The notes below the pieces were generated by a model that saw only the letters and a list, made by a program, of their open reading frames with translations, was not told the DNA's origin and made no database searches. The position numbers and the translations under genes were made by a program. A stretch of DNA of 64,000 bases from Novosphingobium sediminicola (GTDB lineage: Bacteria; Pseudomonadota; Alphaproteobacteria; Sphingomonadales; Sphingomonadaceae). Below are positions 16,566 through 25,667 of the stretch, piece after piece. The stretch covers positions 310,001 to 374,000 of the forward strand of contig NZ_JACIDX010000003.1 of NCBI RefSeq assembly GCF_014196525.1, given 5' to 3'. How positions within the stretch are numbered: position 1 is the stretch's first letter; each line of letters starts with the position of its first letter.

Positions 16566-18169
16566 GCGGGAAAGCCCAGACAGCCGGGGTTCAACTGCCC
16601 CTTGGGATCGACCACCGATTTGACCGCGTCCAGCACGCGTAGGAAGGCCTCATCGCGGCTCTCGCGGTATTTGTACGAACGCCCGATCTGGAAATGGGCG
16701 CAGCCATAGCTCTCGGCAATCCGCTTCACCTTCTCGCGCGCGGCGGCGACCATGGCGCTCGCCTCGGGCGCATCGCCCAACTGCTTCAGGCGGGCCAGAT
16801 GCGCGGGTTCGACCATGCTTTCATGCACCGGGCGATAGCCCTGCGGCCAGAAGAACACCGGTTCCATGCACACGGCATTGTTGTGCAGCGTGGAGAAGAG
16901 GAAGCCGGTGTGGATGCCAAGACGGTCGAATTCGCTCGCCATCTCGTCGAAATAGGCCTTGATGTCGGCAAACATCTTGGGCGCGTTCGACAGTGAGACC
17001 TGACCATGCACCGGAATCCAGCTTTCGCCCTCGGGCCCAAGGATCGAGTTGGGCGGGGGGAAAGGCATCGCGCGGATCACCTTGGCGATGGTGTTGGCGA
17101 TTTCGACGCCGTCATATTGCGCGGCAATCTCGCGCGCCTTGGCGATGTCGGCGGCCACCGCTTCCTTGCAGCGACCCTCGGCGGTGATGTGGAGGGGATA
17201 TTCCTCCTCCTCGATAAAGCTGCGCCCGGCGGTGGCGATCTTGAGGCCGGCCTTGAGCGCGCCGAATACCGACTTTTCCTTGGCCATCACCGCGCCCAGC
17301 GCTTTGACGTCGTTGGTCATGCCCATGCGGCGCATCCGCACCTTGGTCAGGCCCGGATCAAAGCCGCAGGTTTCCGAGGCGATCCCGGCGCGCGCCATTT
17401 CCGCCAGCGCCTCCAGCATGATCGGCCCGGTCTTGAAGCTGAAGCTGACCGAATCCTCGAACTGCGGGCGGCGCATCAGGCGGAAAGTGACCTCGGCCTT
17501 GAGGCCCAGCGTGCCCGCATCGCCCATGAACAGGCCCGCCAGATCAGGGCCGTAATGACGATAGAAGGGCGTTTCCCCATCCGGTCCGCGCGCTCCGGTT
17601 TTCAGCACGCTGCCATCGGCCAGCACCATCGTGATCGCAATCACGCTTTCGGTCGAGGTGCCGTACTGTGCGCAACCGAACATGGCATTATGGTTCGACA
17701 GACCGCCGCCGATGGTCGAATATATCCCGCTCATCGGCCCCCAGAACGGCAGGCGCAGGCCCAGCGGCTGCAACGCATCGTCGATGGCCTTCCACGAGAT
17801 GCCCGCCTCGACGGTGATCGTCATATCCTCTTCGCGGATCGAAAGGATGCGGTTCATCCGCAAGGTGTCGATCGAAATGGTGGTATCGGTGGTCGGGATA
17901 TAGCCGCTGGTATAGGTCATGCCCGCGCCGCGCGGGGCAAGGTCCACGCCCGCCTCGACCGCGACCTTGACCACGGCGGCCAGTTCGGCGGTATTGCCCG
18001 GCGAAACGATCAGCATCACCGTATGGTCCGATGCGCTCCAGATGTCTTCGCTGAACAGACGGCGGCTCGCCTCATCCTCGCGCAGATTGGCCTCGCCCAC
18101 GATTGAGGCAAGGCGCGAACGCAGGTCGGCGGGGCAAGGGGCGGAAATTGTTGCGGTTTCCTGAGACAT
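16562..18169 (-). CDS. FAD-linked oxidase, VAO/GlcD type
   Basis: A 535-residue flavoprotein with an FAD_binding_4 (PCMH) domain, about residues 40-220, and a cap domain. The stretch APRGAGMTYTSGYIPTTDTT is the pyrophosphate loop, and GIYSTIGGGLSNHNAMFG follows. The C-terminal SVVDPKGQLNPGCLGF is typical of GlcD/4-cresol-dehydrogenase relatives, which oxidise alpha-hydroxy acids or p-hydroxybenzyl carbons. ATG 18169 is chosen because the in-frame extension to 18526 covers the promoter gap and operator. It is the first gene after a 94-bp gap and begins the operon that contains LeuCD. Confidence 0.87.
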   Translation of the reverse strand: MSQETATISAPCPADLRSRLASIVGEANLREDEASRRLFSEDIWSASDHTVMLIVSPGNTAELAAVVKVAVEAGVDLAPRGAGMTYTSGYIPTTDTTISIDTLRMNRILSIREEDMTITVEAGISWKAIDDALQPLGLRLPFWGPMSGIYSTIGGGLSNHNAMFGCAQYGTSTESVIAITMVLADGSVLKTGARGPDGETPFYRHYGPDLAGLFMGDAGTLGLKAEVTFRLMRRPQFEDSVSFSFKTGPIMLEALAEMARAGIASETCGFDPGLTKVRMRRMGMTNDVKALGAVMAKEKSVFGALKAGLKIATAGRSFIEEEEYPLHITAEGRCKEAVAADIAKAREIAAQYDGVEIANTIAKVIRAMPFPPPNSILGPEGESWIPVHGQVSLSNAPKMFADIKAYFDEMASEFDRLGIHTGFLFSTLHNNAVCMEPVFFWPQGYRPVHESMVEPAHLARLKQLGDAPEASAMVAAAREKVKRIAESYGCAHFQIGRSYKYRESRDEAFLRVLDAVKSVVDPKGQLNPGCLGFPA

Positions 18170-18240
18170 GACGGCCTTTCGGATCGAATGGGGTTTAAAA
18201 TAGGCAAGTGGACCGGGCGGCGGGGGGCAGGCGGAAGATC

Positions 18241-18257
18241 TATCCTCCTGTCGGATG
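18241..18257. promoter_or_regulatory. candidate operator, TATCC-N7-GGATG
   Basis: TATCCTCCTGTCGGATG lies 80 bp before the FAD oxidase start (18169), in the only sizeable gap of this minus-strand block. The spacer is near the reverse complement of the common GACAGGC. It implies an internal promoter for the oxidase-to-DUF1838 operon. Confidence 0.6.
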
Positions 18258-18263
18258 AAGCGA

Positions 18264-19634
18264 TCAGGCCACGAGGGCCGCCGCCGACAGACCCGCGAGC
18301 CGCCCCAGCGTGACCGCCGTGCACAGCCCCATCGCGGGCAGATAGCCCCAATGAGCAGGCCCCGAGACGCTGCGCGCCGCGCCGCCTCCGGCAAACAGAT
18401 TGGGCAATGGCGTGCCATCCTCGCGCAGCACGCGGGCCGCGCCGTCGATTTGCAGCCCGCCCTGCGTGTGATAGATCGCGCCCACCACCTTGAAGGCGGC
18501 CAAGGCGCCCTGCGGCGGGGCGGCATCGTCCCAGCATCGGCCCATGGTGTCGGGGCGGCCCTGCGCCTTGGCCTGCGCGGCTTCGGCCAGAGCGGCGGTC
18601 AGGGCCTCGGCAGGCACGCCGATGGACTGCGCCAGACAGGCCGCATCCGCGCCGCGTCGGGCCGCGTTCAGGCTGGCCAGCGTCTTCATTTCGGGCGTAT
18701 AGGCCTGCGCCGCATCGATGCGTTCATCAAGGATGACCCAGCACGGCCCCCCTTGCGCCATCACCGGGTGGACCATCCCGGCAATGTCCTCGCTCTCGTC
18801 GCAGAACCGTTCGCCCGCCGCATTGACGATGATCCCGCCATCGACAATCACGCCCGGCACCACCGAAATCCCCTGCTGATCGGTCAGCATGGCATAGCCC
18901 TGATAGGCCCCCATATCGCCCAACGCGGCCCCCAGTTTCCGCCCCAGCAGGACGGCGGTGCCATCGCTGCCCTCATGCCCATTGTTGCGGGCCTCGGCCA
19001 TCGAGGGGATATATTGCGCCAGCAGATCGTGGTTCGCCGCATAGCCCCCGCTGGCCAGGATCAGGCTCTCGCAGCCCACCTGCTCCACCGATCCATCGGG
19101 GCGGCGCAGGCTGACGCCCAACACGCGGCCCGCATCATCGGCATGGATTTCCACCAGCCGCGCGCCCAGCATCACCATCACGCCCTCATCCTCAAGGCGT
19201 TGGTGCAGCAGATCGACCATGTCCTGTCCGTCATGGCCGTGCCAGCCATGCATGCGATAGGTGGACAGGCCATAGGAGGGGCGGAAACCCATATCGAGTT
19301 CCCACGGCATCGACAGCCGCCCGGCCATCCAGTCCAGCGTCGGCCCGGAATGGTCGGCAATCGCGCGGGCGATGACCGGATCGGTGGCTCCGCGCGTCTT
19401 GGCGATGATGTCGTCGTAATAGGCATCGGCGCTGTCGCTGATGCCCTTGGCCGCCTGTGCGCGGGTGCCCGCCGCGCAGATCAGGCCCATCGACATGCCG
19501 GTCGTGCCCATGGGCCGCTCATCGGCCTCGACCAGCAGCACTTCGGCCCCGGCATCGCGGGCGGAAAGCGCCGCGATGCAACCGCAGGCGCCCCCTCCAA
19601 CCACCAGTACGGGAATGGAAAATTCAAATTCCAT
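18264..19634 (-). CDS. FAD-dependent oxidoreductase, fumarate reductase/ketosteroid dehydrogenase type
   Basis: A 456-residue flavoprotein of the succinate dehydrogenase/fumarate reductase flavoprotein superfamily. The dinucleotide fold is VLVVGGGACGCIAALSARDAG then VLLVEADE, with a Gly/Met-rich loop GTTGMSMGL. The C-terminal FAGGGAARSVSGPAHWGYLPAMGLCTAVTLG closes the FAD site. The family includes 3-ketosteroid dehydrogenases and soluble fumarate or urocanate reductases, all of which form or saturate a C=C bond next to a carbonyl. It overlaps the small unknown gene as TAATG, so they are coupled. Confidence 0.85.
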   Translation of the reverse strand: MEFEFSIPVLVVGGGACGCIAALSARDAGAEVLLVEADERPMGTTGMSMGLICAAGTRAQAAKGISDSADAYYDDIIAKTRGATDPVIARAIADHSGPTLDWMAGRLSMPWELDMGFRPSYGLSTYRMHGWHGHDGQDMVDLLHQRLEDEGVMVMLGARLVEIHADDAGRVLGVSLRRPDGSVEQVGCESLILASGGYAANHDLLAQYIPSMAEARNNGHEGSDGTAVLLGRKLGAALGDMGAYQGYAMLTDQQGISVVPGVIVDGGIIVNAAGERFCDESEDIAGMVHPVMAQGGPCWVILDERIDAAQAYTPEMKTLASLNAARRGADAACLAQSIGVPAEALTAALAEAAQAKAQGRPDTMGRCWDDAAPPQGALAAFKVVGAIYHTQGGLQIDGAARVLREDGTPLPNLFAGGGAARSVSGPAHWGYLPAMGLCTAVTLGRLAGLSAAALVA

Positions 19635-19996
19635 TAGCCTGCGTCCCGCACCATATCGTCGGCCATCTCACCGCTGGCCACATCATCGGACAGGGTGGCG
19701 GCCTCGTTCTCCTGCTGGACGATGCGCAGGATGCGGGCGATATATTCCTGGTTCCACATCTGCCGCTCGGCGCTGGCCGAGGCGTCGGGGGCAAAGGTGT
19801 CGATCTCGCCTTCCACCAGAACGCCCTTGGCCTTGAGCAGGCGTTCCAGCGTATCGGCGCGCTGATGCGCCACGGCCAGCTCCTGCATCAGGCTCATGGT
19901 GATGGCCAGCACGCGCTCGACCTGCGGATCAAGGAAATAGGGGCGCTTGCCGGCGGGCTTGGCTCCGGCTTCGTTCAGGGCGTCGTTAAAGCTCAT
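19634..19996 (-). CDS. small conserved-looking protein, function unknown
   Basis: A 120-residue, mostly helical acidic protein that I do not recognise. ATG 19996 is set by an ATGA overlap with the methyltransferase stop; its own stop overlaps the FAD enzyme start as TAATG. The middle part (FLDPQVERVLAITMSLMQEL, then VAHQRADTLERLLKAKG) suggests a helical hairpin or coiled coil, and the C-terminal third is rich in Glu/Asp/Ala. No signal peptide, membrane helix or Cys/His metal cluster is seen. Tight coupling on both sides suggests a partner subunit for the methyltransferase or the FAD enzyme. Confidence 0.65.
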   Translation of the reverse strand: MSFNDALNEAGAKPAGKRPYFLDPQVERVLAITMSLMQELAVAHQRADTLERLLKAKGVLVEGEIDTFAPDASASAERQMWNQEYIARILRIVQQENEAATLSDDVASGEMADDMVRDAG

Positions 19997-21219
19997 GCCA
20001 CAGCTCCGATCACATGCCATGCAGCCTTGCGGCCATAATCCTCGGTGTTGTCCTCGGCGGCGTCGGGAAAGATCTCGCGGTCCACCACGCCATAGACGCC
20101 GCCATGGATGATCTTGGCCCGATCGAACCCGGCGCGTTCCATTTCCGCGTCCAGATCCATCTCGTGCATCCGGCTCCAGAAGGGCTCGTTGTTATAAAAG
20201 GCATCCCAGTCGCGCATGGCCTGCTCGAACAGGGGCATGTCGGGGGCATATTGCGGTTGTTCGACATGCAGCACGATGCCGCCGGGCCGCAGCAGGCGGT
20301 GGCTTTCGGCAAAGATGTTGCGCAGCGCGCGGGTCGACAGTTCGTGCAGGAACATGGTCGTCTGCACCCAGTCGAAGCTGCCATCCTCGAAAATGCCGGT
20401 CAGATCCTCGGCGCTGGCCTGAACAAAGCGGACATTGTTGATCCCCAGCGATTTCGCCCGCGCCAGACCATAGCGCAGCACCGGCGCGCCCAGATCGACA
20501 ATCGTCAGTTCCGCATCGGGAAAGGCCGCCGCCAGCGGCAGGCTGGAATGGCCCACCGTGCCGCCGAATTCGAGGATCTTTTTGGGCGCGAAATCGGGCA
20601 GGTTTTTCTTCACCCACTGCACCACGGCATGCCCGCCGCCATCGGAATATTTGCCCAGCAAGCCGCCGGTGGTGACGAAACCGGCATGGTCGTAATTGGC
20701 GCCATTGGTGAAATCATCGGGTGCATATTCGCGGTGATAGCTGCCCGGCATGCAATGGTGATCGACCGCGGAAACATAGCGCGGGATCGCCAGCGCAGGG
20801 TTGAGCACCAGCCGGTCATCGCCTTCGATCAGCGCCTTGCCGCGTTCGTTCAGTTCTTCGCGCTGGCGGATCACGGTCCATCGGCCTGCCTGCTGGCGCT
20901 GCTCCATCGTCATGCGGCGCAGGGCCGACCATGTGCAGAACGCAGGGTCTTCCAGCATCGCCTTGCGCGCCTCGTGGCGGGTGGCGATGGGGCGGCCATG
21001 GGCGGCGGCAAAGCCGGGGGCGACCCGCGCGTCATAGGCGGCCTTGACGCCGGGCACGACGCGCGCGGCCAGATGGCGGTTCATCTGCGCCAGAAAATTG
21101 ATCCGTTCGATCTCATCATGGCTGGTTTGCGGAAAGACGCCATGGCGGCCGATCACCCGATAATCGGGCGGGCCATCATAGGATGCGGCGGGGCTGTTCG
21201 GGCGCTTGGTTTCGGCCAC
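19993..21219 (-). CDS. SAM-dependent methyltransferase with large N-terminal domain
   Basis: A 408-residue protein with a class I methyltransferase domain at about residues 200-330. Motif I is ILEFGGTVGHSSLPLA, the acidic residue lies in LTIVDLGAP, and LLRPGGIVLHVEQ is the post-core motif. The first 190 residues are not recognised. GTG 21219 is chosen because AAGGA lies eight bases upstream; an in-frame extension to 21300 has no ribosome site. It is the first gene of the minus block, divergent from the HapK-like gene, with an operator between. The methyl acceptor is unknown. Confidence 0.82.
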   Translation of the reverse strand: MAETKRPNSPAASYDGPPDYRVIGRHGVFPQTSHDEIERINFLAQMNRHLAARVVPGVKAAYDARVAPGFAAAHGRPIATRHEARKAMLEDPAFCTWSALRRMTMEQRQQAGRWTVIRQREELNERGKALIEGDDRLVLNPALAIPRYVSAVDHHCMPGSYHREYAPDDFTNGANYDHAGFVTTGGLLGKYSDGGGHAVVQWVKKNLPDFAPKKILEFGGTVGHSSLPLAAAFPDAELTIVDLGAPVLRYGLARAKSLGINNVRFVQASAEDLTGIFEDGSFDWVQTTMFLHELSTRALRNIFAESHRLLRPGGIVLHVEQPQYAPDMPLFEQAMRDWDAFYNNEPFWSRMHEMDLDAEMERAGFDRAKIIHGGVYGVVDREIFPDAAEDNTEDYGRKAAWHVIGAVA

Positions 21220-21319
21220 GGGGCTTGTCCTTGATTGTGTTTGCCGGGATGGGGGATTGCCTGTCGCGTGGGGCAAACCTAGCCCGACGGGCCGCTTCAT
21301 CCGAAAACCACCCCGGACC

Positions 21320-21336
21320 TGACCGACAGGCGGTCA
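21320..21336. promoter_or_regulatory. candidate operator, perfect palindrome TGACC-N7-GGTCA
   Basis: TGACCGACAGGCGGTCA is a perfect 5+5 inverted repeat (6+6 if the flanking spacer G and C are counted). It lies between the divergent methyltransferase (21219) and HapK-like (21412) genes, 84-109 bp from each. It shares the exact GACAGGC spacer with the sites at 9599, 44701 and 44822. Confidence 0.65.
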
Positions 21337-21411
21337 CACCGCCCCGCGCCCCTGCATCGCGCGGCCATTCCGGCCCAATTTCTCCGCCACACCCAGATGC
21401 GGAGAAGTGAG

Positions 21412-21720
21412 ATGCGGATTTTCGCCCTGTTCAACCTGAAGCCCGGCGTGGACGAGGCCGCCTACACCGAATGGGCCAAGACGGTGGACCTGCCCACGGC
21501 CAACGGGCTGCCCTCGATTGACTCGTTTCGCCTGTTCAAGACCACCGGCCTGCTGGGCAGCGACGCTAAGCCTCCCTACAGCCATATTGAAGTGCTCGAC
21601 ATTGCAGACATGGACCAGTTCGGCCGCGATGTGGCCACCGAGGCGATGCAGGCCGTGGCCGCCGCGTTTCAGGGCATGGTGGACGTGACCTTCATCACCA
21701 CGGATGAGATCGTCGCATGA
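21412..21720 (+). CDS. REDY/HapK-like small protein
   Basis: A 102-residue alpha+beta (dimeric ferredoxin-like barrel) protein. The pattern FALFNLKPGVDEAAYTEWAK, DLPTANGLPSIDSFRLFKTT and DIADMDQFGRDVATEAMQAV matches what I recall of RedY-like proteins (HapK), a group with uncertain catalytic role named from prodigiosin/tambjamine biosynthesis. ATG 21412 follows GGAG by several bases; a longer start at 21397 is less likely. It heads the plus operon and overlaps the SDR gene by ATGA. Confidence 0.72.
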   Translation: MRIFALFNLKPGVDEAAYTEWAKTVDLPTANGLPSIDSFRLFKTTGLLGSDAKPPYSHIEVLDIADMDQFGRDVATEAMQAVAAAFQGMVDVTFITTDEIVA

Positions 21721-22544
21721 GCGGTCGTTTCGCGGGCAAGGTGGCGGTGGTCACCGGCTCGGGCCGCCGGGGCGGTCTGGGCGAGGCGATCGCGCGACGG
21801 CTGAGCGAGGAGGGCGCAACCCTCGTCATCTCCGACATTGGCACCAGCCGCGATGCCGCCACACCCGACAGCATGATCGGCGGCACGGATGAGATGAAGG
21901 CCATCGCCGCGGACCTGCCTTCGCCTGCCAGCACCTGCGTCTGCGATGTGCGCGATCCCGACAGCGTTCGGGCGCTGGCCGAACATGCCGTGGCCGCGCA
22001 TGGCGGGCTGGACATCTGGGTCAACAATGCGGGCATCGGTTATATCATGAAGCCGCTGGCCGAAGTTTCGCCCGATGACTGGCGCGCGGTGATCGACGTC
22101 AATCTGACCGGCGCGTGGTTTGGCCTGCAGGCCGCCGCAGAGGTCATGGTGCGCCAAGGGCGCGGCGGGCGCATCATCAATATCGCCAGCCAGGCCGCCA
22201 AATCGGGCTTTCCCCATGCGCAGGCCTATACCGCCTCGAAACACGGGCTGGTGGGCCTGACCCGCTCGGCCGCCATCGAATTGGGCGAGCATGGGATTAC
22301 CGTCAACAACGTCTGCCCCAACCATGTGACGACCGGGCTCGGCGCATGGCAGAACGAGCATTTTGCGCAGCTTCAGGGCATCAGCGTCGAGGAATATCTC
22401 AAGCGCATGGCCGCGCGCATTCCGCTGGGCCGCCCCGGTCTGCCGGGCGATACGGCGGGCGCGGTGGCTTTCCTGTGCAGCGATGACGGAGCCTATATCA
22501 CCGGCGAAAGCATGAACGTGTCGGGCGGCGAGGAGCCGCATTGA
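21717..22544 (+). CDS. SDR family oxidoreductase
   Basis: A 275-residue classical short-chain dehydrogenase. The cofactor motif is TGSGRRGGLGEAIA, the NNAG motif is VNNAGIGYIMKPL, and the catalytic Ser and YxxxK lie in IINIASQA and YTASKHGLVGL. It oxidises or reduces an alcohol/carbonyl with NAD(P). It is coupled to the HapK-like gene (ATGA) and to the MmgE/PrpD gene (TGATG). Confidence 0.92.
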   Translation: MSGRFAGKVAVVTGSGRRGGLGEAIARRLSEEGATLVISDIGTSRDAATPDSMIGGTDEMKAIAADLPSPASTCVCDVRDPDSVRALAEHAVAAHGGLDIWVNNAGIGYIMKPLAEVSPDDWRAVIDVNLTGAWFGLQAAAEVMVRQGRGGRIINIASQAAKSGFPHAQAYTASKHGLVGLTRSAAIELGEHGITVNNVCPNHVTTGLGAWQNEHFAQLQGISVEEYLKRMAARIPLGRPGLPGDTAGAVAFLCSDDGAYITGESMNVSGGEEPH

Positions 22545-23905
22545 TGGCCCAAAATCCCGCTGAAATCCTTGTCGATCATGCGCTGGGCCTGCGCTGGGCC
22601 GATGTGCCGGGCGCGGCGCGCGAAAGGGCACTGGCTTTCCTGCATGACACGTTGGCGGTGGGCGTGGCAGGGGTGGGCGCGGCCCACGCCGATGCGGTGC
22701 TGACCATGGCGAAGGGCTGGGGCGCGGGGCGTGTGGCGGGCGTGCTGGGGCGGCCCGGCCTGCGCCTGCCGGTGGGTTCGGCGGCCTTTGTGAATGCCTA
22801 TCAGATCCATGGGCAGGAATTTGACTGCGTCCATGAACCTGCCGTGCTGCACCCGATGGCCACTTTGCTGGCGGCGCTGCTGGCCGAGGCGGCGCGGGGC
22901 GTGCCGGTCAGCGGCGAACAATTCCTGACCGCGATTGTGGCGGGGGTCGATGTTTCGGTCACGCTGGGTCTGGCGGCCCCCGGGCCGCTTAAATTCTTTC
23001 GTCCCGCAACGGCGGGGATCTTTGGCTGTGTGGCCGGGATCGCAGCGATGCTTGGGTTGGGGCGCGAGATGGCGCTCGATGCCTTTGGCCATGCCCTCGC
23101 GCTGGTTTCGGGCACGATGCAGGCCCATCTGGAGGGCAAGCCCGCGCTGCCGGTACAGGTGGCGGCGGCCGCGCGCAATGCGCTGGTGGCGGTCGATCTG
23201 GCGCGGGGCGGGATGCCGGGGGTGCGCGATCCGCTCACCGGGCCTTTCGGCTATTTCCCGCTGATGGAAGTGCGCGAGGAACTGGACGCGGCCATCGCCC
23301 TGCTGGCGCAGGGCCACCGGATTGCCGAGGTAAGCTGGAAGCCTTTCCCCACCGGCCGCGCGGGCCATGGCGGGATCGTGGCGGTGCAGCGACTGATGGC
23401 GCGCGGGCTGCTCGCGGAAAATGTGACGGCGCTGGAATATCACGCTCCGTCGCTGATCCATCGCCTTGTGGGCCGCCCGGCCAAGCCGGGGATGGAGGTG
23501 GCCTATGCGCGACTGTGCCTGCCCTATCTGGCGGCCAGCGTGCTGGTGCGCGGAGGCATCGGGCTGGGCGATTTCACGCGTGCGGCGCTGGACGATCCGG
23601 CGGTGCTGGCCATGGCGCGGCGGATTGCCGTGGTGGCCGATGACAATCCCGATGCGGCGGCCTTTGTGCCCGCCCGCGCCATGGCGATCCTGAGCAATGG
23701 CACGCAGATGATCGAGGATGTTTCGGCCCAGCTCGGCTCGCCCGCATGGCCTTTGTCGGCCCTTGAACAAGAGGCCAAGGCGCAGGCCTGCCTCGATTTT
23801 GCCGGTCTTGGCGCGCAGGCTGCGCCTCTGGCCGATGCCATTGTCGGGTTGGAGGCCGCGCCCGACGCGCTGGCCGCGATCTGCGCTGCGGGAGTGATGG
23901 GATGA
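22544..23905 (+). CDS. MmgE/PrpD family protein
   Basis: A 453-residue protein of the MmgE/PrpD family, which includes 2-methylcitrate dehydratase, cis-aconitate decarboxylase and iminodisuccinate epimerase. The pattern RERALAFLHDTLAVGVAGVG, then QIHGQEFDCVHEPAVLHPMATLLAAL (with the conserved His-containing segment) and the later WKPFPTGRAGHGGIVAVQ are typical. The true start is ATG 22544 (in TGATG); the TTG one codon earlier is ignored. It probably dehydrates or isomerises a polycarboxylic or amino-dicarboxylic acid in this pathway. Confidence 0.88.
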   Translation: MAQNPAEILVDHALGLRWADVPGAARERALAFLHDTLAVGVAGVGAAHADAVLTMAKGWGAGRVAGVLGRPGLRLPVGSAAFVNAYQIHGQEFDCVHEPAVLHPMATLLAALLAEAARGVPVSGEQFLTAIVAGVDVSVTLGLAAPGPLKFFRPATAGIFGCVAGIAAMLGLGREMALDAFGHALALVSGTMQAHLEGKPALPVQVAAAARNALVAVDLARGGMPGVRDPLTGPFGYFPLMEVREELDAAIALLAQGHRIAEVSWKPFPTGRAGHGGIVAVQRLMARGLLAENVTALEYHAPSLIHRLVGRPAKPGMEVAYARLCLPYLAASVLVRGGIGLGDFTRAALDDPAVLAMARRIAVVADDNPDAAAFVPARAMAILSNGTQMIEDVSAQLGSPAWPLSALEQEAKAQACLDFAGLGAQAAPLADAIVGLEAAPDALAAICAAGVMG

Positions 23906-24783
23906 CCTTGCTGAAATGCGCCACGCATGTTGTGGCCGATCTGGATGACGCGGTGGCGCGCTATGCCGCATGGATGGATTATGCCGTGGTGGAGCGCGGA
24001 CTGGTCGATGACGGGCTGGCCGCGCTGTGGATGGCGCCTGCCGGTGCGGGGCGGCGCTATGCGCTGATGCAGCCCGCTTCGGGCGCGCAGACTTTCCTGC
24101 GCTTTGTCGAGGGCGATGTGGTGGAGGATTACGCCCCCATCCGCTCCTATGGCTGGGCGGCGATTGAGCTTTGCGTTACCGATGTCGAAGCGGTGAATGC
24201 GCGGATGATGGCCTCTCCTTTCGAGATCATCGGCCCGCCCAAGCCTTTGGACGGTTTCGCCATCGTCAAACCGATGCAGGTGAAGGGCGCGGACAAGGAA
24301 GTGGTCTATCTGACCCAGATCCTTGCGCCCGGCGCCGAACATGGCCTGCCCGCGCCGCAATCGCTGGTGGACCGGCCCTTCATCATGGTGCTGGCCTGCC
24401 CCGATCTGCGCGCGGCGATGGATTGGGCGCGCGATGTACTGGGGCTGGAGGTGATCGATCCGGTGGCGATCCGCTATTCGATGATCGCCAAGAGTTTCGA
24501 CCTGCCCGAGGGTCAGAAGACCGAGATTTCGACCGGGCGCTGGGGCGATCACGTCTTTCTGGAATTTGACCAATATCCGCAAGGCGCATGCCCGCGTCCG
24601 CGCATCGAGGGCCAATTGCCGCCCGGCGTTGCCATCACCACGATGGAGCATCCCGATTTCGCGCGTCTTTCGCCCCATTGGGCTGTGCCGCCCGCCCCGC
24701 GTCAGGGCCTGCTGTATCAGGGCCGCCGCACCGGCATGTTGCTGACGCCTGAAGGCGCGCTGCTGGAGGTGATCGAAGCGTGA
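23902..24783 (+). CDS. VOC-superfamily protein with two glyoxalase-like domains
   Basis: A 293-residue protein made of two vicinal-oxygen-chelate modules. The first covers about residues 1-140 (starts CATHVVADLDDAVARYAAWM, ends before GADKEVVYLTQI), the second about 150-290 (RPFIMVLACPDLRAAMDWAR). The family includes extradiol dioxygenases, glyoxalases and epimerases. I cannot place a full set of metal ligands. Its stop overlaps the next hydrolase start as GTGA, and its own start overlaps the MmgE/PrpD stop as ATGA. Confidence 0.8.
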   Translation: MTLLKCATHVVADLDDAVARYAAWMDYAVVERGLVDDGLAALWMAPAGAGRRYALMQPASGAQTFLRFVEGDVVEDYAPIRSYGWAAIELCVTDVEAVNARMMASPFEIIGPPKPLDGFAIVKPMQVKGADKEVVYLTQILAPGAEHGLPAPQSLVDRPFIMVLACPDLRAAMDWARDVLGLEVIDPVAIRYSMIAKSFDLPEGQKTEISTGRWGDHVFLEFDQYPQGACPRPRIEGQLPPGVAITTMEHPDFARLSPHWAVPPAPRQGLLYQGRRTGMLLTPEGALLEVIEA

Positions 24784-25631
24784 TCATCCGCCGCGCCTTT
24801 GCCGATCTGCCCCATGGCCAGATGCATTATCGCCATGCGGGCGAGGGGTGTTTCGCGGGCGTGGCGGATGCCTTGCTGGTGCTGCATCCCTCGCCTGTGT
24901 CCTCGTGGCAAATGGTGCGGATGGTCGAAGGGCTTGCCCCGCTGGGCCGGGTGATCGCGCCCGATACGGCGGGTTGCGGCGACAGCGACCCTCTGCCGCA
25001 GGAGGCGCCCGCCATCACCGATTATGCCGCCGCCCTGCGCGATCTGATGGATGCGTTGGGGCTGGGGCGGGTGCTGGTTTACGGGATGCATACCGGGGCG
25101 GCGATTGCGGCGGAATTGGCCATTCTGGCCCCGGATCGCGTGGCAGGCGTGGTGGCCGACGGCCTGTCCGATTTCCATGGCGATGGGCTGGAGGAAGTCC
25201 TCACGCATTACGCCCCGCCTTTCCCGGCTGATCTGGATGGAGCCGGTCTTGCCCGCCTGTTTCAATTCTGTCGCGACCAGTTTCTGTTCTTCCCATGGTA
25301 TGCGCGCAGCGGGGCCGCCCGCCGCGACACCGGCCTGCCGCCGCCCGATGATCTCTATGGCTGGGTTGGCGAGGTGTTGAAGGCGCGCGGTTCCTATGCC
25401 CGCGCCTATCACGCCGCCTTTCGCTGGCGAGGGCGCGAGAGGCTGCCGCTGGTGGCCTGTCCGATGGTGATCACCTGCGGGGCCAATGACCCGCTCTATG
25501 CTGCAACCGAAAATGTGGCGCGCGATACGGGGGTGGGCTTGCGCCCGCTGCCCCGGTTTGATGCGCCTGATTATGCCGTCGCGCGCCGCGATCTGATCCT
25601 TGCGCTGGTCCCGCCTGATTCCGGTGCCTGA
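24780..25631 (+). CDS. alpha/beta hydrolase with His at the nucleophile position
   Basis: A 283-residue alpha/beta-hydrolase-fold protein, start GTG 24780 in GTGA. The oxyanion segment LLVLHPSPVSSW and the turn IAPDTAGCGDSD are normal, but the nucleophile elbow is VYGMHTGAA: His replaces Ser. An Asp is present in CGANDPLYA, but no C-terminal catalytic His is obvious (LPRFDAPDYAVARR). FCRDQFLFFP and the preceding HYAPPFP match the protein at 877-1746. Context is a coupled catabolic operon. A hydrolase, lyase or C-C cleavage role without a serine nucleophile is possible. Confidence 0.85.
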   Translation: MIIRRAFADLPHGQMHYRHAGEGCFAGVADALLVLHPSPVSSWQMVRMVEGLAPLGRVIAPDTAGCGDSDPLPQEAPAITDYAAALRDLMDALGLGRVLVYGMHTGAAIAAELAILAPDRVAGVVADGLSDFHGDGLEEVLTHYAPPFPADLDGAGLARLFQFCRDQFLFFPWYARSGAARRDTGLPPPDDLYGWVGEVLKARGSYARAYHAAFRWRGRERLPLVACPMVITCGANDPLYAATENVARDTGVGLRPLPRFDAPDYAVARRDLILALVPPDSGA

Positions 25632-25667
25632 TTCCGGGCCAGCCTGACATTCACGGAGAATTTCCCA